Source of the DNA: Agrobacterium tumefaciens
GTDB lineage: Bacteria > Pseudomonadota > Alphaproteobacteria > Rhizobiales > Rhizobiaceae
Assembly: GCF_017726655.1 (NCBI RefSeq)
Contig: NZ_CP072308.1
Coordinates: 2,616,001 to 2,680,000 of the forward strand
Direction of reading: 5' to 3'
Length of the DNA stretch: 64,000 bases
Position 1 is the stretch's first letter. Every line of letters begins with the position of its first letter. This document shows, in pieces, positions 36,112 to 45,299 of this stretch. The notes under the pieces were generated by a model, which did no database searches, was not told the origin of the DNA, and saw only the letters and a list, made by a program, of their open reading frames with translations. The position numbers were made by a program, and so were the translations under genes.

Positions 36112-37359
36112 TCATTCGACGATCTCCGCAGTCTCCAGCACCGCATGCAGCAGCACGTCGCAGCCGGCCTTTGCCCATTCCGGTGAAATCTCTTCGGCCT
36201 CGTTGTGGGAGAGCCCGTCCACGCAGGGGCAGAAGATCATGGTTGACGGAGCGACCCTTGCGGTCCAGCAGGCGTCATGGCCGGCGCCGGAGATAATGTC
36301 CATGTGGCTGTAACCCAGTCGTTCGGCGGCGGAGCGCACCCGGCCGACGAGGACGGGATCAAAGGTGACGGGGTCGAAATGGCCGATGGCTTCGATCGAG
36401 CAGCCGACGCCGAGGTCTTCGGCGATGGCGGGCACCTCGCGTTCGAAGATGGCGCGCATGCTGTCGAGCTTTGCCTGCGAGGGGGTTCTAAGGTCGATGG
36501 TGAATACCACTTTGCCGGGCAGCACATTGCGGGAGTTGGGCGTAAATATCATCTGGCCGACGCCGGCGACAGCACCCGGCTGGTGAGCCATCGCCACTTC
36601 CTGCACCTTTTCGAGGATGCGGGCGGCGGCGAGGCCGGCATTAACGCGCATGGCCATAGGGGTGGAGCCGGTATGGGCTTCCTTGCCGGTCAGGGTCACT
36701 TCCAGCCACCAGAGGCCCTGGCAATGGGTGACGACGCCGATCTGCTTGTTTTCGGCCTCAAGGATCGGCCCTTGTTCAATGTGGTATTCGAAATAGGCGT
36801 GCATCCTGCGCGCGCCGACCTCTTCATCACCCTGCCAGCCGATGCGTTTCAGCTCCTCGCCATAGGTCTTGCCGTCTGTATCCGCGCGGCTATAAGCGTA
36901 ATCGAGATCGTGAATGCCGGCGAAAACCCCCGACGCCAGCATGGCAGGCGCAAAGCGGGCGCCTTCCTCGTTCGACCAGTTCGTAACCACGATCGGATGC
37001 CTTGTCCGGATGTTGAGGTCGTTCAGGCTGCGCACGACTTCCAGTCCGGCCAGCACGCCAAGCACGCCGTCATATTTGCCACCGGTCGGCTGGGTATCGA
37101 GATGGCTGCCGATGTAGACGGGAAGCGCCTCCGGGTCCTCGCCGGCGCGGGTTGCGAACATGGTGCCCATGCGGTCGACACCCATCGTCAGGCCTGCCGC
37201 TTCGCACCAGCGCTGAAAAAGGCTGCGGCCTTCCGCATCCTCATCCGTTAGCGTGCGGCGATTATTGCCGCCGGCAATGCCGGGGCCGATCTTCGCCATG
37301 TCCATCAGACTATCCCACAGACGGTCGCCATTGACCGTCAAGTTCTTACCCGCCGTCAT
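36112..37359 (-). CDS. N-carbamoyl-beta-alanine / N-carbamoyl-amino-acid amidohydrolase
   Basis: Zinc- or manganese-dependent M20-type amidohydrolase, 415 residues, hydrolysing N-carbamoyl-beta-alanine to beta-alanine, CO2 and ammonia. Ligands in GSHLDTQPTGGKYDG (His, Asp), NEEGARF (Glu) and YHIEQGP (His); the C-terminal ligand in GLSHNEAE. GKEAHTGSTPM and SGAGHDACW are also typical. Agrobacterium enzymes of this family are characterised as beta-alanine synthases. Starts divergently from the RutR-like gene; a RutR-type operator lies between. Confidence 0.93.
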   Translation of the reverse strand: MTAGKNLTVNGDRLWDSLMDMAKIGPGIAGGNNRRTLTDEDAEGRSLFQRWCEAAGLTMGVDRMGTMFATRAGEDPEALPVYIGSHLDTQPTGGKYDGVLGVLAGLEVVRSLNDLNIRTRHPIVVTNWSNEEGARFAPAMLASGVFAGIHDLDYAYSRADTDGKTYGEELKRIGWQGDEEVGARRMHAYFEYHIEQGPILEAENKQIGVVTHCQGLWWLEVTLTGKEAHTGSTPMAMRVNAGLAAARILEKVQEVAMAHQPGAVAGVGQMIFTPNSRNVLPGKVVFTIDLRTPSQAKLDSMRAIFEREVPAIAEDLGVGCSIEAIGHFDPVTFDPVLVGRVRSAAERLGYSHMDIISGAGHDACWTARVAPSTMIFCPCVDGLSHNEAEEISPEWAKAGCDVLLHAVLETAEIVE

Positions 37360-37468
37360 AAAGTGTCGTCCTCACCTGTTTTGTTTTTATCAAAGCAAAG
37401 CTTGTGCCGTTCCCCTTTTTGCCGGTTAAGATAACAGCCATTGCCTTGTGACGGCGATGATGGATAAA

Positions 37469-37484
37469 TTGACCGGCTGGTAAA
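37469..37484. promoter_or_regulatory. RutR-type operator between amidohydrolase and rutR genes
   Basis: TTGACCGGCTGGTAAA matches the E. coli RutR consensus TTGACCA-N2-TGGTCAA at 12 of 14 defined positions. It lies 110 bases before the amidohydrolase start and 135 before the regulator, so it can control both. Confidence 0.72.
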
Positions 37485-37618
37485 CATTGCAAATTCGCGA
37501 TGGCGTCAGCAAGGGATTTTGTGACGAATCGCAGTAATTTTGCCTAAGCTATGAACGGCGATTATTTTTTAAGCATACTGTAGCGGCAATTGCATTGAAA
37601 AGAAACAGAGAGCTGAGA

Positions 37619-38260
37619 ATGGCCATACCGCGCGCAGCGAAAACACAGAAGCGGACCCGCATTCAGGAGGAAAAGCAGGAGGCGATTCTTGAAGCTGCAC
37701 TCAGTGTTTTTTCCACGAATGGGTTCCGCGGCTCCACAATCGACCAGATTGCGGAGGCGGCTGGCATGTCCAAACCGAACGTGCTTTATTATTTTCGCAC
37801 CAAGGAGGCGATGCATCGTGCGCTTATCGAGCGGGTGCTCGACACCTGGCTCGACCCGCTGCGCGCTTTCGATGCAGAGGGCAACCCAGAAAGCGAGATC
37901 CGCTCCTATATTCGTCGCAAGCTGGAAATGTCGCGCGATTTCCCGCGTGAAAGCCGCCTGTTTGCGAATGAGATCCTGCAGGGCGCGCCCCATATCGAGG
38001 ACGAGTTGAAAGGGCCGCTGAAACAGCTGGTGGATGAGAAGGCCGAGGTAATCCGCGCTTGGGTGAAGGCCGGCCGGATGGCCAAATGCGACCCTTACCA
38101 CCTCATTTTCTCGATCTGGTCGACCACCCAGCACTATGCCGATTTCGATGTGCAGGTGCGGGCGGTGCTGGGCGACAAGAACGGCGGCGAGGGACGTTTC
38201 GAGGATGCGGCCCGGCATCTGGAGCAGCTTTTCATGGGCGGGTTGAGGATAAACGGCTGA
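37619..38260 (+). CDS. rutR: TetR-family regulator, RutR-like
   Basis: A 213-residue TetR-family regulator. Helix-turn-helix (about 30-60): STIDQIAEAAGMSKPNVLYYFRTKEAMH. Conserved C-terminal pieces such as FANEILQGAPHI and FSIWSTTQHYADFDVQV match the RutR ligand-binding domain, which in E. coli binds uracil or thymine. Divergent from the pyrimidine-degradation operon with a RutR-like site between. ATG at 37619; an in-frame TTG at 37595 is less likely. Confidence 0.86.
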   Translation: MAIPRAAKTQKRTRIQEEKQEAILEAALSVFSTNGFRGSTIDQIAEAAGMSKPNVLYYFRTKEAMHRALIERVLDTWLDPLRAFDAEGNPESEIRSYIRRKLEMSRDFPRESRLFANEILQGAPHIEDELKGPLKQLVDEKAEVIRAWVKAGRMAKCDPYHLIFSIWSTTQHYADFDVQVRAVLGDKNGGEGRFEDAARHLEQLFMGGLRING

Positions 38261-38417
38261 GCATCGCCGGATTTTAAGCGACAGAGCGCGGCGTGAAAAA
38301 CATGATGAAAATTATCACCTTTATACTTTACTAGAAAACTCATCTTTATTATGGTGCCGGCATCCCGAACGTCGGGGCCCATATCGGGGTATCAAAAACC
38401 AACCGGCAGGTGAGGGA

Positions 38418-38843
38418 ATGGCACGCAAGGAAAAGAAGAAATCTGGAGGCGGCGGCAAGCAGGGCAAGGGCGCGCCGCAGACTGAAAGAGAGGCGGCCGA
38501 AGAGCAGCTTTCGGGTCCGAAAAGCTTTCTTTATGTGGGCGGCCGTGACTGTCAGGTTGCCCATCTTCGCCAGATCGCCAGCAATTTCGGCGCCGAGCTG
38601 ATCCACCACGATGGCGGCCTGCGCGAGGCGGTCTCGCGCATCGATACCGTGCTTCCCTCCGTCGACTGCGTTTTCTGCCCGATCGACTGTATCAGCCATG
38701 ATGCGTGTCTGCGGGTGAAGTCCGGTTGCAAGAAATTCGGCAAGACGTTCATTCCGCTGCGCAATGGCAGCAAATCCAGTCTGGAGCGGGCGCTACAGAC
38801 GATGAATGAACGGACATCCAGCGATGAGCGACGAGCGCAATAA
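38418..38843 (+). CDS. DUF2325 protein
   Basis: A 141-residue protein. A Lys/Gly-rich N-terminal tail (residues 1-40) precedes the DUF2325 core: SFLYVGGRDCQVAHLRQIASNFGAEL, HHDGGLREA, VDCVFCPIDCISHDACLRVK and KFGKTFIPLRNGSKSSLERAL. Function is unknown; five cysteines in the core suggest metal binding. The next small gene overlaps its 3' end. Confidence 0.8.
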   Translation: MARKEKKKSGGGGKQGKGAPQTEREAAEEQLSGPKSFLYVGGRDCQVAHLRQIASNFGAELIHHDGGLREAVSRIDTVLPSVDCVFCPIDCISHDACLRVKSGCKKFGKTFIPLRNGSKSSLERALQTMNERTSSDERRAQ

Positions 38844-39105
38844 CGGCCACGACGACAATCCCCCGGCAGCAGAAGCCTGCCGTGCGGAACTGCACAAGAT
38901 GGCGGAGCAGGCAGGGGATTTCCGCCTGACGGATATTTACGAGATGGTTGGGGAGCGGGACGAGCGCAACCGCACCGCAAATGTCGTTGTTTTTCCGCAT
39001 TTGAACGCCCGACAGCCAAGTCGGAGGCCTTCATTTATAGAAGATGCGCCGGACAAGTGCCGCCGCAACATCCTGCCATTTCGCAGGAAGGGGCGGCAGA
39101 GTTAA
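38824..39105 (+). CDS. Small hypothetical protein overlapping the DUF2325 gene
   Basis: 93 residues, hydrophilic, no recognised domain. It starts with MSDERNNGHDD inside the last 20 bases of the DUF2325 gene and includes FRLTDIYEMVGERDERNRTANVVVFPHLN, then a basic C-terminus. Overlap and codon use support a coupled pair. Confidence 0.6.
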   Translation: MSDERNNGHDDNPPAAEACRAELHKMAEQAGDFRLTDIYEMVGERDERNRTANVVVFPHLNARQPSRRPSFIEDAPDKCRRNILPFRRKGRQS

Positions 39106-39242
39106 TGCACCTCCCCATGATCTCAGGGCTTGCGTGAGGCATCGAGGTCTCGGTGTTGCTTGGATCCTCGTCTCAGGGGTGAGGATGACGTTACCTGCGA
39201 GACGACGCGGCTCGCCATAGTTTTAGACAGCCGATTTAAGGG

Positions 39243-39608
39243 TTAAACCGTGGGCTTCAAAAACGCTCCTGCGCACAACACCAACCAACCCGAGATCATG
39301 CCGAGGCCGCCGAGGGGGGCGGCGTAGGGGAAGAGGCTGTGGCCAAAAAAGTGTCTGACGACGAGATCGCCGACAAAGATGGCCGTGCCAAGGCCGAGGA
39401 TCAGGCCGGCGGGAATGGCGGTTCGGATACGGTCTGCACCGATGTGGAGCGCGATCAGCACCGGCGCATGGGCGAGCGCCATGGCTGAGGCGTTGCCGAG
39501 CATATAGGTTTCGCCGGTATGGGTGGCGGCGGCCGCGAGCATGACCCCGGCAGCACCCAGCAGGCTGCCCAACAGCAGGATGAAGGCGCGCAGTCTCTCG
39601 TGGGTCAT
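39243..39608 (-). CDS. DUF423 small membrane protein
   Basis: 121 residues with four predicted helices (GSLLGAAGVMLAAAA; SAMALAHAPVLIALHI; AGLILGLGTAIFVGDLVV; PLGGLGMISGWLVLCA), the DUF423 arrangement. Role unknown. Its start overlaps the truncated-hemoglobin stop by ATGA. Confidence 0.82.
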   Translation of the reverse strand: MTHERLRAFILLLGSLLGAAGVMLAAAATHTGETYMLGNASAMALAHAPVLIALHIGADRIRTAIPAGLILGLGTAIFVGDLVVRHFFGHSLFPYAAPLGGLGMISGWLVLCAGAFLKPTV

Positions 39609-40009
39609 GGATTATCCGCTTCCTGGTTCTGCATGTGAAAGGCGAGCCGCTCGATCGGGGGCCAGATGATGTCTCGCAGCTTCGGGTTGTCGATTGTCTC
39701 GTCCATGGCGCGGCGGAAGCAGAGCAGCCATTCGTCCCGCTCGGCTGGGCCGATGGGGGCAACGAAATGACGACGGCGCAGCATGGGGTGACCGTGCTTT
39801 TCGACATAAACCGGCGGTCCGCCAAGATAACCGGTCAGATAATCGTAAAACTTCGCTTCGCTGCCGGAGAGGTCGGCAGGGTGAATGGCACGGCAGCGCG
39901 CCGCTTCCGGTAGGGTATCCATCAATTCATAAAAGCGCCGGGTCAGCGCCCTCACGGTCGCATCGCCACCGATCGCTTCATAAAGGGTAACAGTCTCGCC
40001 GCTCATCAT
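39605..40009 (-). CDS. Group II truncated hemoglobin
   Basis: 134-residue 2-on-2 globin. Features: LYEAIGG at the start, FYDYLTGYLGGPPVY with the conserved aromatic and Gly motifs, KHGHPMLRRRHF with the proximal histidine, and RDEWLLCFRRAMDE with the group II TrpG8. These bind O2 or NO. Translationally coupled to the DUF423 gene. Confidence 0.92.
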   Translation of the reverse strand: MMSGETVTLYEAIGGDATVRALTRRFYELMDTLPEAARCRAIHPADLSGSEAKFYDYLTGYLGGPPVYVEKHGHPMLRRRHFVAPIGPAERDEWLLCFRRAMDETIDNPKLRDIIWPPIERLAFHMQNQEADNP

Positions 40010-40096
40010 CCGCCTCTTGTCGCCACCAGGACCTTATCGCTCCGCCGGACGGCAAGGGCAACAGGGCAATGACAGGGTGCGACATTAGGGACAGTG

Positions 40097-40274
40097 CGTT
40101 GATGAGGTCCTCGGTTTTCACTTGCGACGGATCGATGAATAGCTTCAACAGCGTTTCTGAGCGGCGCCACATATTCCGTGACGACTGCCCAAACAACGTC
40201 ATCCGCGATTCTGTGGTATTCATGGCGCAGAATATTGCCGATTCCAATCCAGGGCACATCCGGCACCGTGTGCA
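40097..40274 (-). pseudogene. HepT (DUF86)-like remnant
   Basis: The minus-strand frame reads PDVPWIGIGNILRHEYHRIADDVVWAVV and EYVAPLRNAVEAI, closely resembling the C-terminal third of HepT/DUF86 toxins, including the RxxxxH motif region (LRHEYHR). No N-terminal part and no MntA antitoxin gene follow, so it is a decayed fragment. Ends are approximate. A family D repeat lies just upstream. Confidence 0.65.
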
Positions 40275-40346
40275 CCGTTGTCCGGTTTAAATTTTTGGAC
40301 AGGCTGCAATCCCGTTGAAGTCGGTGGCGAAGGGTGGAATTCACTC

Positions 40347-40435
40347 AACGTCATCCTCGGGCTTGTCCCGAGGATCTAATCAGGTCGAATAAAACCAACG
40401 TTTGCAGATTCTTGGGTCAAGCCCGAGGATGACGT
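40347..40435. repeat. Palindromic repeat, family D
   Basis: ACGTCATCCTCGGGCTTGTC and GTCAAGCCCGAGGATGACGT form the imperfect inverted ends of an about 85-bp element. Similar GAGGATGACG remnants occur near 39.17 kb. Type common in Rhizobiales intergenic DNA. Confidence 0.75.
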
Positions 40436-40526
40436 CGGCGCGATTGGATCGACTTTCCTTACCATCTAATCGCGTCCGTTCTCTTCATCCGCGCAGCTTA
40501 TACCATCGCGCCTGCGGCTTCCACTC

Positions 40527-41942
40527 TCACCCGAAATTTCGAATGAGCTCCAGCCCCTTGCTCAGAAGCGTTTCAGCTTCATCCTGGTTGGCGGCTTCGA
40601 CGTAACAGCGCATCTCCGGCGCGTTGCCGGAAGGGCGGAAGTGGATGGTGCTGCCATCGGTCAATGACACGCGCAGGCCGTCGATGTCGCTGAGGCCCTT
40701 CACCGTGCCGACCGGGGCGAGGAACGTGTCGAGATTGGTGCGCGAGGCGCGCAGATGCGTCATCAGCGCCGCGCTTTTTTCCTGGGCGAAATTTTCCAGC
40801 CGGTCGGCGGCGGCGACGGGCAGGTTATAGGCGGCTGCGATATGCGACAGCGGTTTTTTCTCTACGGCGGAAAGATGCAGCACGGCGAGAACCGGTAGGA
40901 AGCTGTCACGCGTCGGCAGCGGCGCCAGCGGATTGCCATTCAAGGTGAAGCTAGAGGCCGTCAGCAGGCCGCCATTGGCCTCGAAACCCATCACGCCCGT
41001 TTTACCTGACGCAAGCGCTTCAGCCATGCCCGCGATGACGAAGGGGGAGCCGACCTTGGTGCGGACCACTTCGAACCGGCCGTTTGCCTCGATACCGGAG
41101 TTGGAGGTGACAGGCGTGACGACGACGCCGGCATTGAGGAAATTGGCGGTGATCAGGCCGATCAGGTCGCCGCGCAGCGGCACACCCTTTTCATCGGCAA
41201 GCAGCGGACGGTCGCCATCACCGTCGGCGGAAACGATGGCGTCGAGCCTGTGCTCGGGCGACCATTTTTTGAGAAGCGAGAGCGTTTCCGGCGAGACGGC
41301 CTCGGTATCCACGGGGATGAAGGTGTCGGATCGACCGAGCGCCACGACGTCAGCGCCATAATGGGCGAGGACGTCGACGAAAAGATCGCGTGCCACGGTG
41401 CTATGCTGGTAGACGCCGATCCTGAGCCCGGAAAGCGCCTTTTCCGGCAGCAGGGCGATATTGCGCTCGTAGAAAAGTTCGGCTGCGATGGCGGAATGGT
41501 CTTCGGCGGTCGCCGCTTCATCGCTGATGCCTTCCGCCTCGACTTCGGCGGCGAGAGCGGCGATCGCGGTTTCGTCCTGCTTGTCGATTTCGCCATCGGG
41601 GCGATAGAATTTGATACCGTTGCGGTCTGCCGGGATGTGCGAGCCTGTTATCATCAGCGCCCCCGCTTTCAGCGACAGGCCGTAAAGTGCAAGCGCCGGC
41701 GTCGGCACGGTGCCGCAGTCAAGCGGCGTCAGACCGGCTTTTTTCAACGCGGCAATGCAGGTGGCGGAAACATCAGGGCTCGAATCGCGGAAGTCGCGGC
41801 CAACGAGAATGGGATCACCCGCCTTTGCCTGGCCCGATGTAAGAAGGTGCCTTGCAAATGCCGTCGCATAGACGGCCGAGGCTTTTCCTTTCAGATCGAC
41901 AGAGAGACCCCGAAGGCCGCTCGTTCCAAATTTCAGGCTCAT
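40527..41942 (-). CDS. Phosphomannomutase / phosphoglucomutase family
   Basis: A 471-residue alpha-D-phosphohexomutase. Start KFGTSGLRGL; the phosphoserine loop is in MITGSHIPADRNGIKF (TGSH instead of TASH), metal loop SADGDGDRPLL, sugar-binding GFEANGG and phosphate loop FRPSGNAPEMRCY. Likely makes mannose-1-phosphate for GDP-sugars of the adjacent polysaccharide cluster. Divergent from the Wzz-like gene. Confidence 0.88.
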   Translation of the reverse strand: MSLKFGTSGLRGLSVDLKGKASAVYATAFARHLLTSGQAKAGDPILVGRDFRDSSPDVSATCIAALKKAGLTPLDCGTVPTPALALYGLSLKAGALMITGSHIPADRNGIKFYRPDGEIDKQDETAIAALAAEVEAEGISDEAATAEDHSAIAAELFYERNIALLPEKALSGLRIGVYQHSTVARDLFVDVLAHYGADVVALGRSDTFIPVDTEAVSPETLSLLKKWSPEHRLDAIVSADGDGDRPLLADEKGVPLRGDLIGLITANFLNAGVVVTPVTSNSGIEANGRFEVVRTKVGSPFVIAGMAEALASGKTGVMGFEANGGLLTASSFTLNGNPLAPLPTRDSFLPVLAVLHLSAVEKKPLSHIAAAYNLPVAAADRLENFAQEKSAALMTHLRASRTNLDTFLAPVGTVKGLSDIDGLRVSLTDGSTIHFRPSGNAPEMRCYVEAANQDEAETLLSKGLELIRNFG

Positions 41943-42212
41943 GCCAAACTCCGTTTCACAAAATCATTAGGGGTCAAATGGATACTGGAAAAAGATAACG
42001 CCCGAAAGAACCTATCGATCCATCCGGTTCGATCATACCGGTCAATCGTCCCTTTCATGCCCGCTGTAAATAGGCGATGATAGCCAGGCAATATGCGGGT
42101 AACTTAAAATTCACCCGTCATATCTAGACTTGTGCGTGAATAGCGGCTTTGGCGACGGTGATGATCACCTGTTACCGGCCTTTTTTGTGGTTCGTTCGAG
42201 TTGGATTGGCTG

Positions 42213-43841
42213 ATGTACAGGCTTCAAAAGGCGGGACATAAGCAGGCACGTCCGCTCGATGACAAAGCGACGCCCGCGGCCAGACCCCACGGTTCCCTGC
42301 TTGATGATCTCGTTGACGAGGACGAGATTTTTGAACGTACCGTGTTGAAGGAGCATCTCGAGCCCAGGCCGACGATCACCGCTGCCCAGCCGGTTGAGGC
42401 CGCTGCGCCGCCACGCGCGATCCCTTCGAGCGGCGGTGTCGATGGTTTCCTTCCCGGGCTAAAATATCTCGACAGGATCGGGGTGGCCGATGTTTTCGAC
42501 TGGCTGCGCCGCGGGATCGTCTGGATCGTGCTGGCGATCATTCTTTGCGTTGCGGGTGCACTCACTTACGCTTCCATGACGCCGCCGCGTTACAAGGCCT
42601 ATACGGATATCGTCGTCAATCCGTCCAACCTCAATGTCGTCAATGACGGGGTGTTTTCGCCAAACCAGCAGCGCGACACGCAAATCCTCGAAGTTGAAAG
42701 CAAGCTGCGCACCATCACGTCGCGCAACGTGCTGGCCCGGGTGGTTGACGAGCTGAAGCTCGATCAGGATCCCGAGTTCACAGAACCGGCGCCCCTTGCC
42801 CGGTTCAAAGCGCTGTTTTCGTCAAAGCCAGAGGATGGTGACAACCGCGTCGGGGCGCTGCGGTCGCTGGGCGACCGCGTGGCGGCCGAGCGGGACCCGC
42901 GTTCCTTCGTCGTGACGCTTTCGGTCTGGACCAATGATGCTGATAAATCCGTGACCGTCTCCAAGGCCATCGTCAAGGCCTTCGAAAACGAGCTTTTCCA
43001 GACGACCTCGGATAGCAGCCAGCGTGTTGTCGACGATCTGAAAAAGCGGCTGGAAGAAATGCGCGAGAACGTGACCGCTGCCGAAAAACGGGTGGCGGAT
43101 TTCCGCCGTGAGAACGGTCTCCAGGAGAATAACGGCCAGCTCGTCAGCAATCTTGCCTCGGGCGAACTGAACGCGCAGGTGCTTGCCGCCCAGCAGCGTG
43201 TCATCCAGGAAGAATCGCGCCTGAAGCAGATGGAGGCGGCGATTGCGCAGAACCGCAGCCAGAGCGACGCGATCTTCGACAGCCAGACAATGAATACGAT
43301 CCGCGCGCAATATAGCACGCTGCAACAGCAGATCGGCGCGATGACGCTGACCTATGGTGCACGCCACCCGCGACTTGCCACGGCGGGTGCGGAACGGGCC
43401 ATGCTGGAACGCGGCATGGCGGACGAGGCGCGGCGCATTTTGCAGGCTGCCAAGATCAGCGTCGCGGAAGCACGCTCTTCGCTCGATGCCCTGCGATTAA
43501 AGGCCGTGGCGGAACGCGCCAACGTCTTTACCGATAATGAGGCGCAGGTCCGTCTGCGTGATCTCGAGCGTGACGCCCGGTCGGCGGCCGCGATTTACGA
43601 GACATACCTCACCCGTTCGCGTCAACTCGCCGAACAGCAATCCATCGATTCCACCAACGTTCGGGTCATTTCGCAGCCGGTCGCGCCCAATTCCAGAAGC
43701 TGGCCGCCCGGCAAGCTGACCTTCCTGATTGCCGGCGGTGCGGGCGGCCTGTTCCTCGGTCTTGCGATTGCCGTGGCGCTTGGCCTCTGGCGTTTTCTGC
43801 GCCGGGAGGATCATGTGGACGTCGCGATGCGCCCGGCCTGA
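42213..43841 (+). CDS. Wzz/GumC/HfsA-like polysaccharide co-polymerase
   Basis: A 542-residue inner-membrane protein. Residues about 100-120 (IVWIVLAIILCVAGALTY) and 505-528 form the two helices; between is a periplasmic coiled-coil domain (SQRVVDDLKKRLEEMRENVTAAEKRVAD). VAPNSRSWPPGKLTFLI is the proline-rich Wzz motif. No Walker motifs follow, so it lacks the BY-kinase part, as in HfsA/GumC-type proteins. Start at the ATG; a TTG 12 bases upstream is possible. Likely controls chain length or export. Confidence 0.87.
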   Translation: MYRLQKAGHKQARPLDDKATPAARPHGSLLDDLVDEDEIFERTVLKEHLEPRPTITAAQPVEAAAPPRAIPSSGGVDGFLPGLKYLDRIGVADVFDWLRRGIVWIVLAIILCVAGALTYASMTPPRYKAYTDIVVNPSNLNVVNDGVFSPNQQRDTQILEVESKLRTITSRNVLARVVDELKLDQDPEFTEPAPLARFKALFSSKPEDGDNRVGALRSLGDRVAAERDPRSFVVTLSVWTNDADKSVTVSKAIVKAFENELFQTTSDSSQRVVDDLKKRLEEMRENVTAAEKRVADFRRENGLQENNGQLVSNLASGELNAQVLAAQQRVIQEESRLKQMEAAIAQNRSQSDAIFDSQTMNTIRAQYSTLQQQIGAMTLTYGARHPRLATAGAERAMLERGMADEARRILQAAKISVAEARSSLDALRLKAVAERANVFTDNEAQVRLRDLERDARSAAAIYETYLTRSRQLAEQQSIDSTNVRVISQPVAPNSRSWPPGKLTFLIAGGAGGLFLGLAIAVALGLWRFLRREDHVDVAMRPA

Positions 43842-43858
43842 AGGCCGTTTCTCCAGAA

Positions 43859-44068
43859 CTATTCGTCGGCGATCAGCCCGTCATATACTTCAAGCAGCGC
43901 GGCGGCGATGGCCGCGCCCAGCGCATTGCCGGCATCGCGGATGCCAGCCTCGTCGCCATCGCGCACTGAAATCGCCAGATCGGAGGCCTCGTTGGCCACG
44001 ATTTCTTTCGCCCGCTCTATCGCCCAGAGGCCGAAATCGCCGCGATTGTCGATCGAGATTGTTTCCAT
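43859..44068 (-). CDS. Small hypothetical protein
   Basis: 69 residues, acidic and Ala-rich, beginning METISIDNRGDFGLWAIERAKEI. AAGGAAGG lies nine bases before the ATG. No recognised domain. Converges on the Wzz-like gene. Confidence 0.6.
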   Translation of the reverse strand: METISIDNRGDFGLWAIERAKEIVANEASDLAISVRDGDEAGIRDAGNALGAAIAAALLEVYDGLIADE

Positions 44069-44219
44069 GGCCGAAGCCCTTCCTTGGTTTGATGTCCGCG
44101 TCCCTTACCCCATCATCCGCAAAACCGGAATAGCAGGGTCATGATGTGCGCAACCTTCAGGGGAATAAATTGGCGCTTCAAACGGCCGCTTATGAAAATA
44201 TTAATGATAGTTCTTCGTA

Positions 44220-45113
44220 GTGTCTGAAGCCTTATACCCTATGGATAAGGTTGACCATAACAATGAAACGATGCCTATCTTGGACGCCGGACAGATCATG
44301 ACAGGGAGAGAGATGCCGCAGACGGAGGAGAGCGGTCAGGGCTGGCCGGTTATCCCTCTTGCGGCACTGCCCATAGCTGATGTGACGATCGATGAAACCG
44401 CGCGGGACTTCATTTACCGGGCGACGCGGGAGCGCGCCCCCGGCGCAAGACCTTTCTATTCCACATCGGCAAACGGTCAGGTCATCGCGCTCTGTCATCA
44501 TGACCCTGAGTTCGACGCCATGATGCAACAGGCGGACCAGATACACGCCGACGGCATGTCGCTGGTGATCTTTTCCCGCAAATTCTGCAGCAAGGCGTTG
44601 AGAGAACGGGTTGCGACGACCGATCTGGTGCATGCAGTGGCAAAGCGCGCCGAAGAGACTGGCAGCCGGTTCTATTTCCTTGGCGGTTCCGAAGAGGTGA
44701 ACCGGGCGGCCGTCGAGGAAATGCAGAAGCTCTATCCGCGCCTCATCTTTTCTGGACGGCGCAACGGTTACTTCAGCCGGACAGAGGAAGACGCTATCCT
44801 TGCGGACATCGTCGCATCGAAGACGGATATTCTCTGGGTGGGATTCGGCATTCCGCTGGAGCAGCGCTTCGTTTCGCGCAATCTCGACAGGCTTTCCAGC
44901 GTCGCCGTTATCAAGACCTGCGGCGGCCTCTTCGACTTTCTCGCCGGCAGGAACAGCCGGGCGCCGCAATGGATGCAGGATATGGGGCTGGAATGGCTCT
45001 ACCGGGCCATGCTGGAGCCGAAACGTCTCGGAAAGCGTTACCTGCTGACCAACCCGATTGCGATCTACTCGTTGCTTAGACATCGCTTTGTTGCTTCAGG
45101 CCGAACTCGCTGA
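44220..45113 (+). CDS. WecG/TagA/CpsF-family glycosyltransferase
   Basis: About 297 residues from a GTG; the start is uncertain and ATG at 44313 (after GGGAGAG) is an option since the conserved domain starts at IPLAALPIADV. Domain motifs: FYSTSANGQVIAL, ADGMSLVIFS, RFYFLGGSEEVNRAA, ILWVGFGIPLEQRF, TCGGLFDFLAGRNSRAPQWMQ and GLEWLYRAMLEPKRLGKRYL. Such enzymes (GT26, including HfsJ of Caulobacter) add N-acetylmannosaminyl or similar groups to lipid-linked sugars. Confidence 0.88.
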   Translation: MSEALYPMDKVDHNNETMPILDAGQIMTGREMPQTEESGQGWPVIPLAALPIADVTIDETARDFIYRATRERAPGARPFYSTSANGQVIALCHHDPEFDAMMQQADQIHADGMSLVIFSRKFCSKALRERVATTDLVHAVAKRAEETGSRFYFLGGSEEVNRAAVEEMQKLYPRLIFSGRRNGYFSRTEEDAILADIVASKTDILWVGFGIPLEQRFVSRNLDRLSSVAVIKTCGGLFDFLAGRNSRAPQWMQDMGLEWLYRAMLEPKRLGKRYLLTNPIAIYSLLRHRFVASGRTR

Positions 45114-45299
45114 AGCATTCCGGCGAGCCGCTGTGTTGCAATCAAGCACTTCTTCCTGCTTCGCCCAATAAATATGAGATTTATCTAACATATTGAGCGG
45201 GATGTATTTTACCGCGGAAACCCGTTGCAACTGCACCCGTCTGCGCTACACTGCCCAAATACTACAAATTTATTCGAATGCTGGATATCGAGGACAACG

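Noticed and set aside
35489..36178. Extended DUF559 frame with an extra N-terminal 85 residues
   Set aside because: The extension reads through the family A repeat; the domain starts right after the ATG at 35923.
42213..43841. BY-kinase activity of the Wzz-like protein
   Set aside because: No Walker A or B motif after the second helix; only the co-polymerase part is present.
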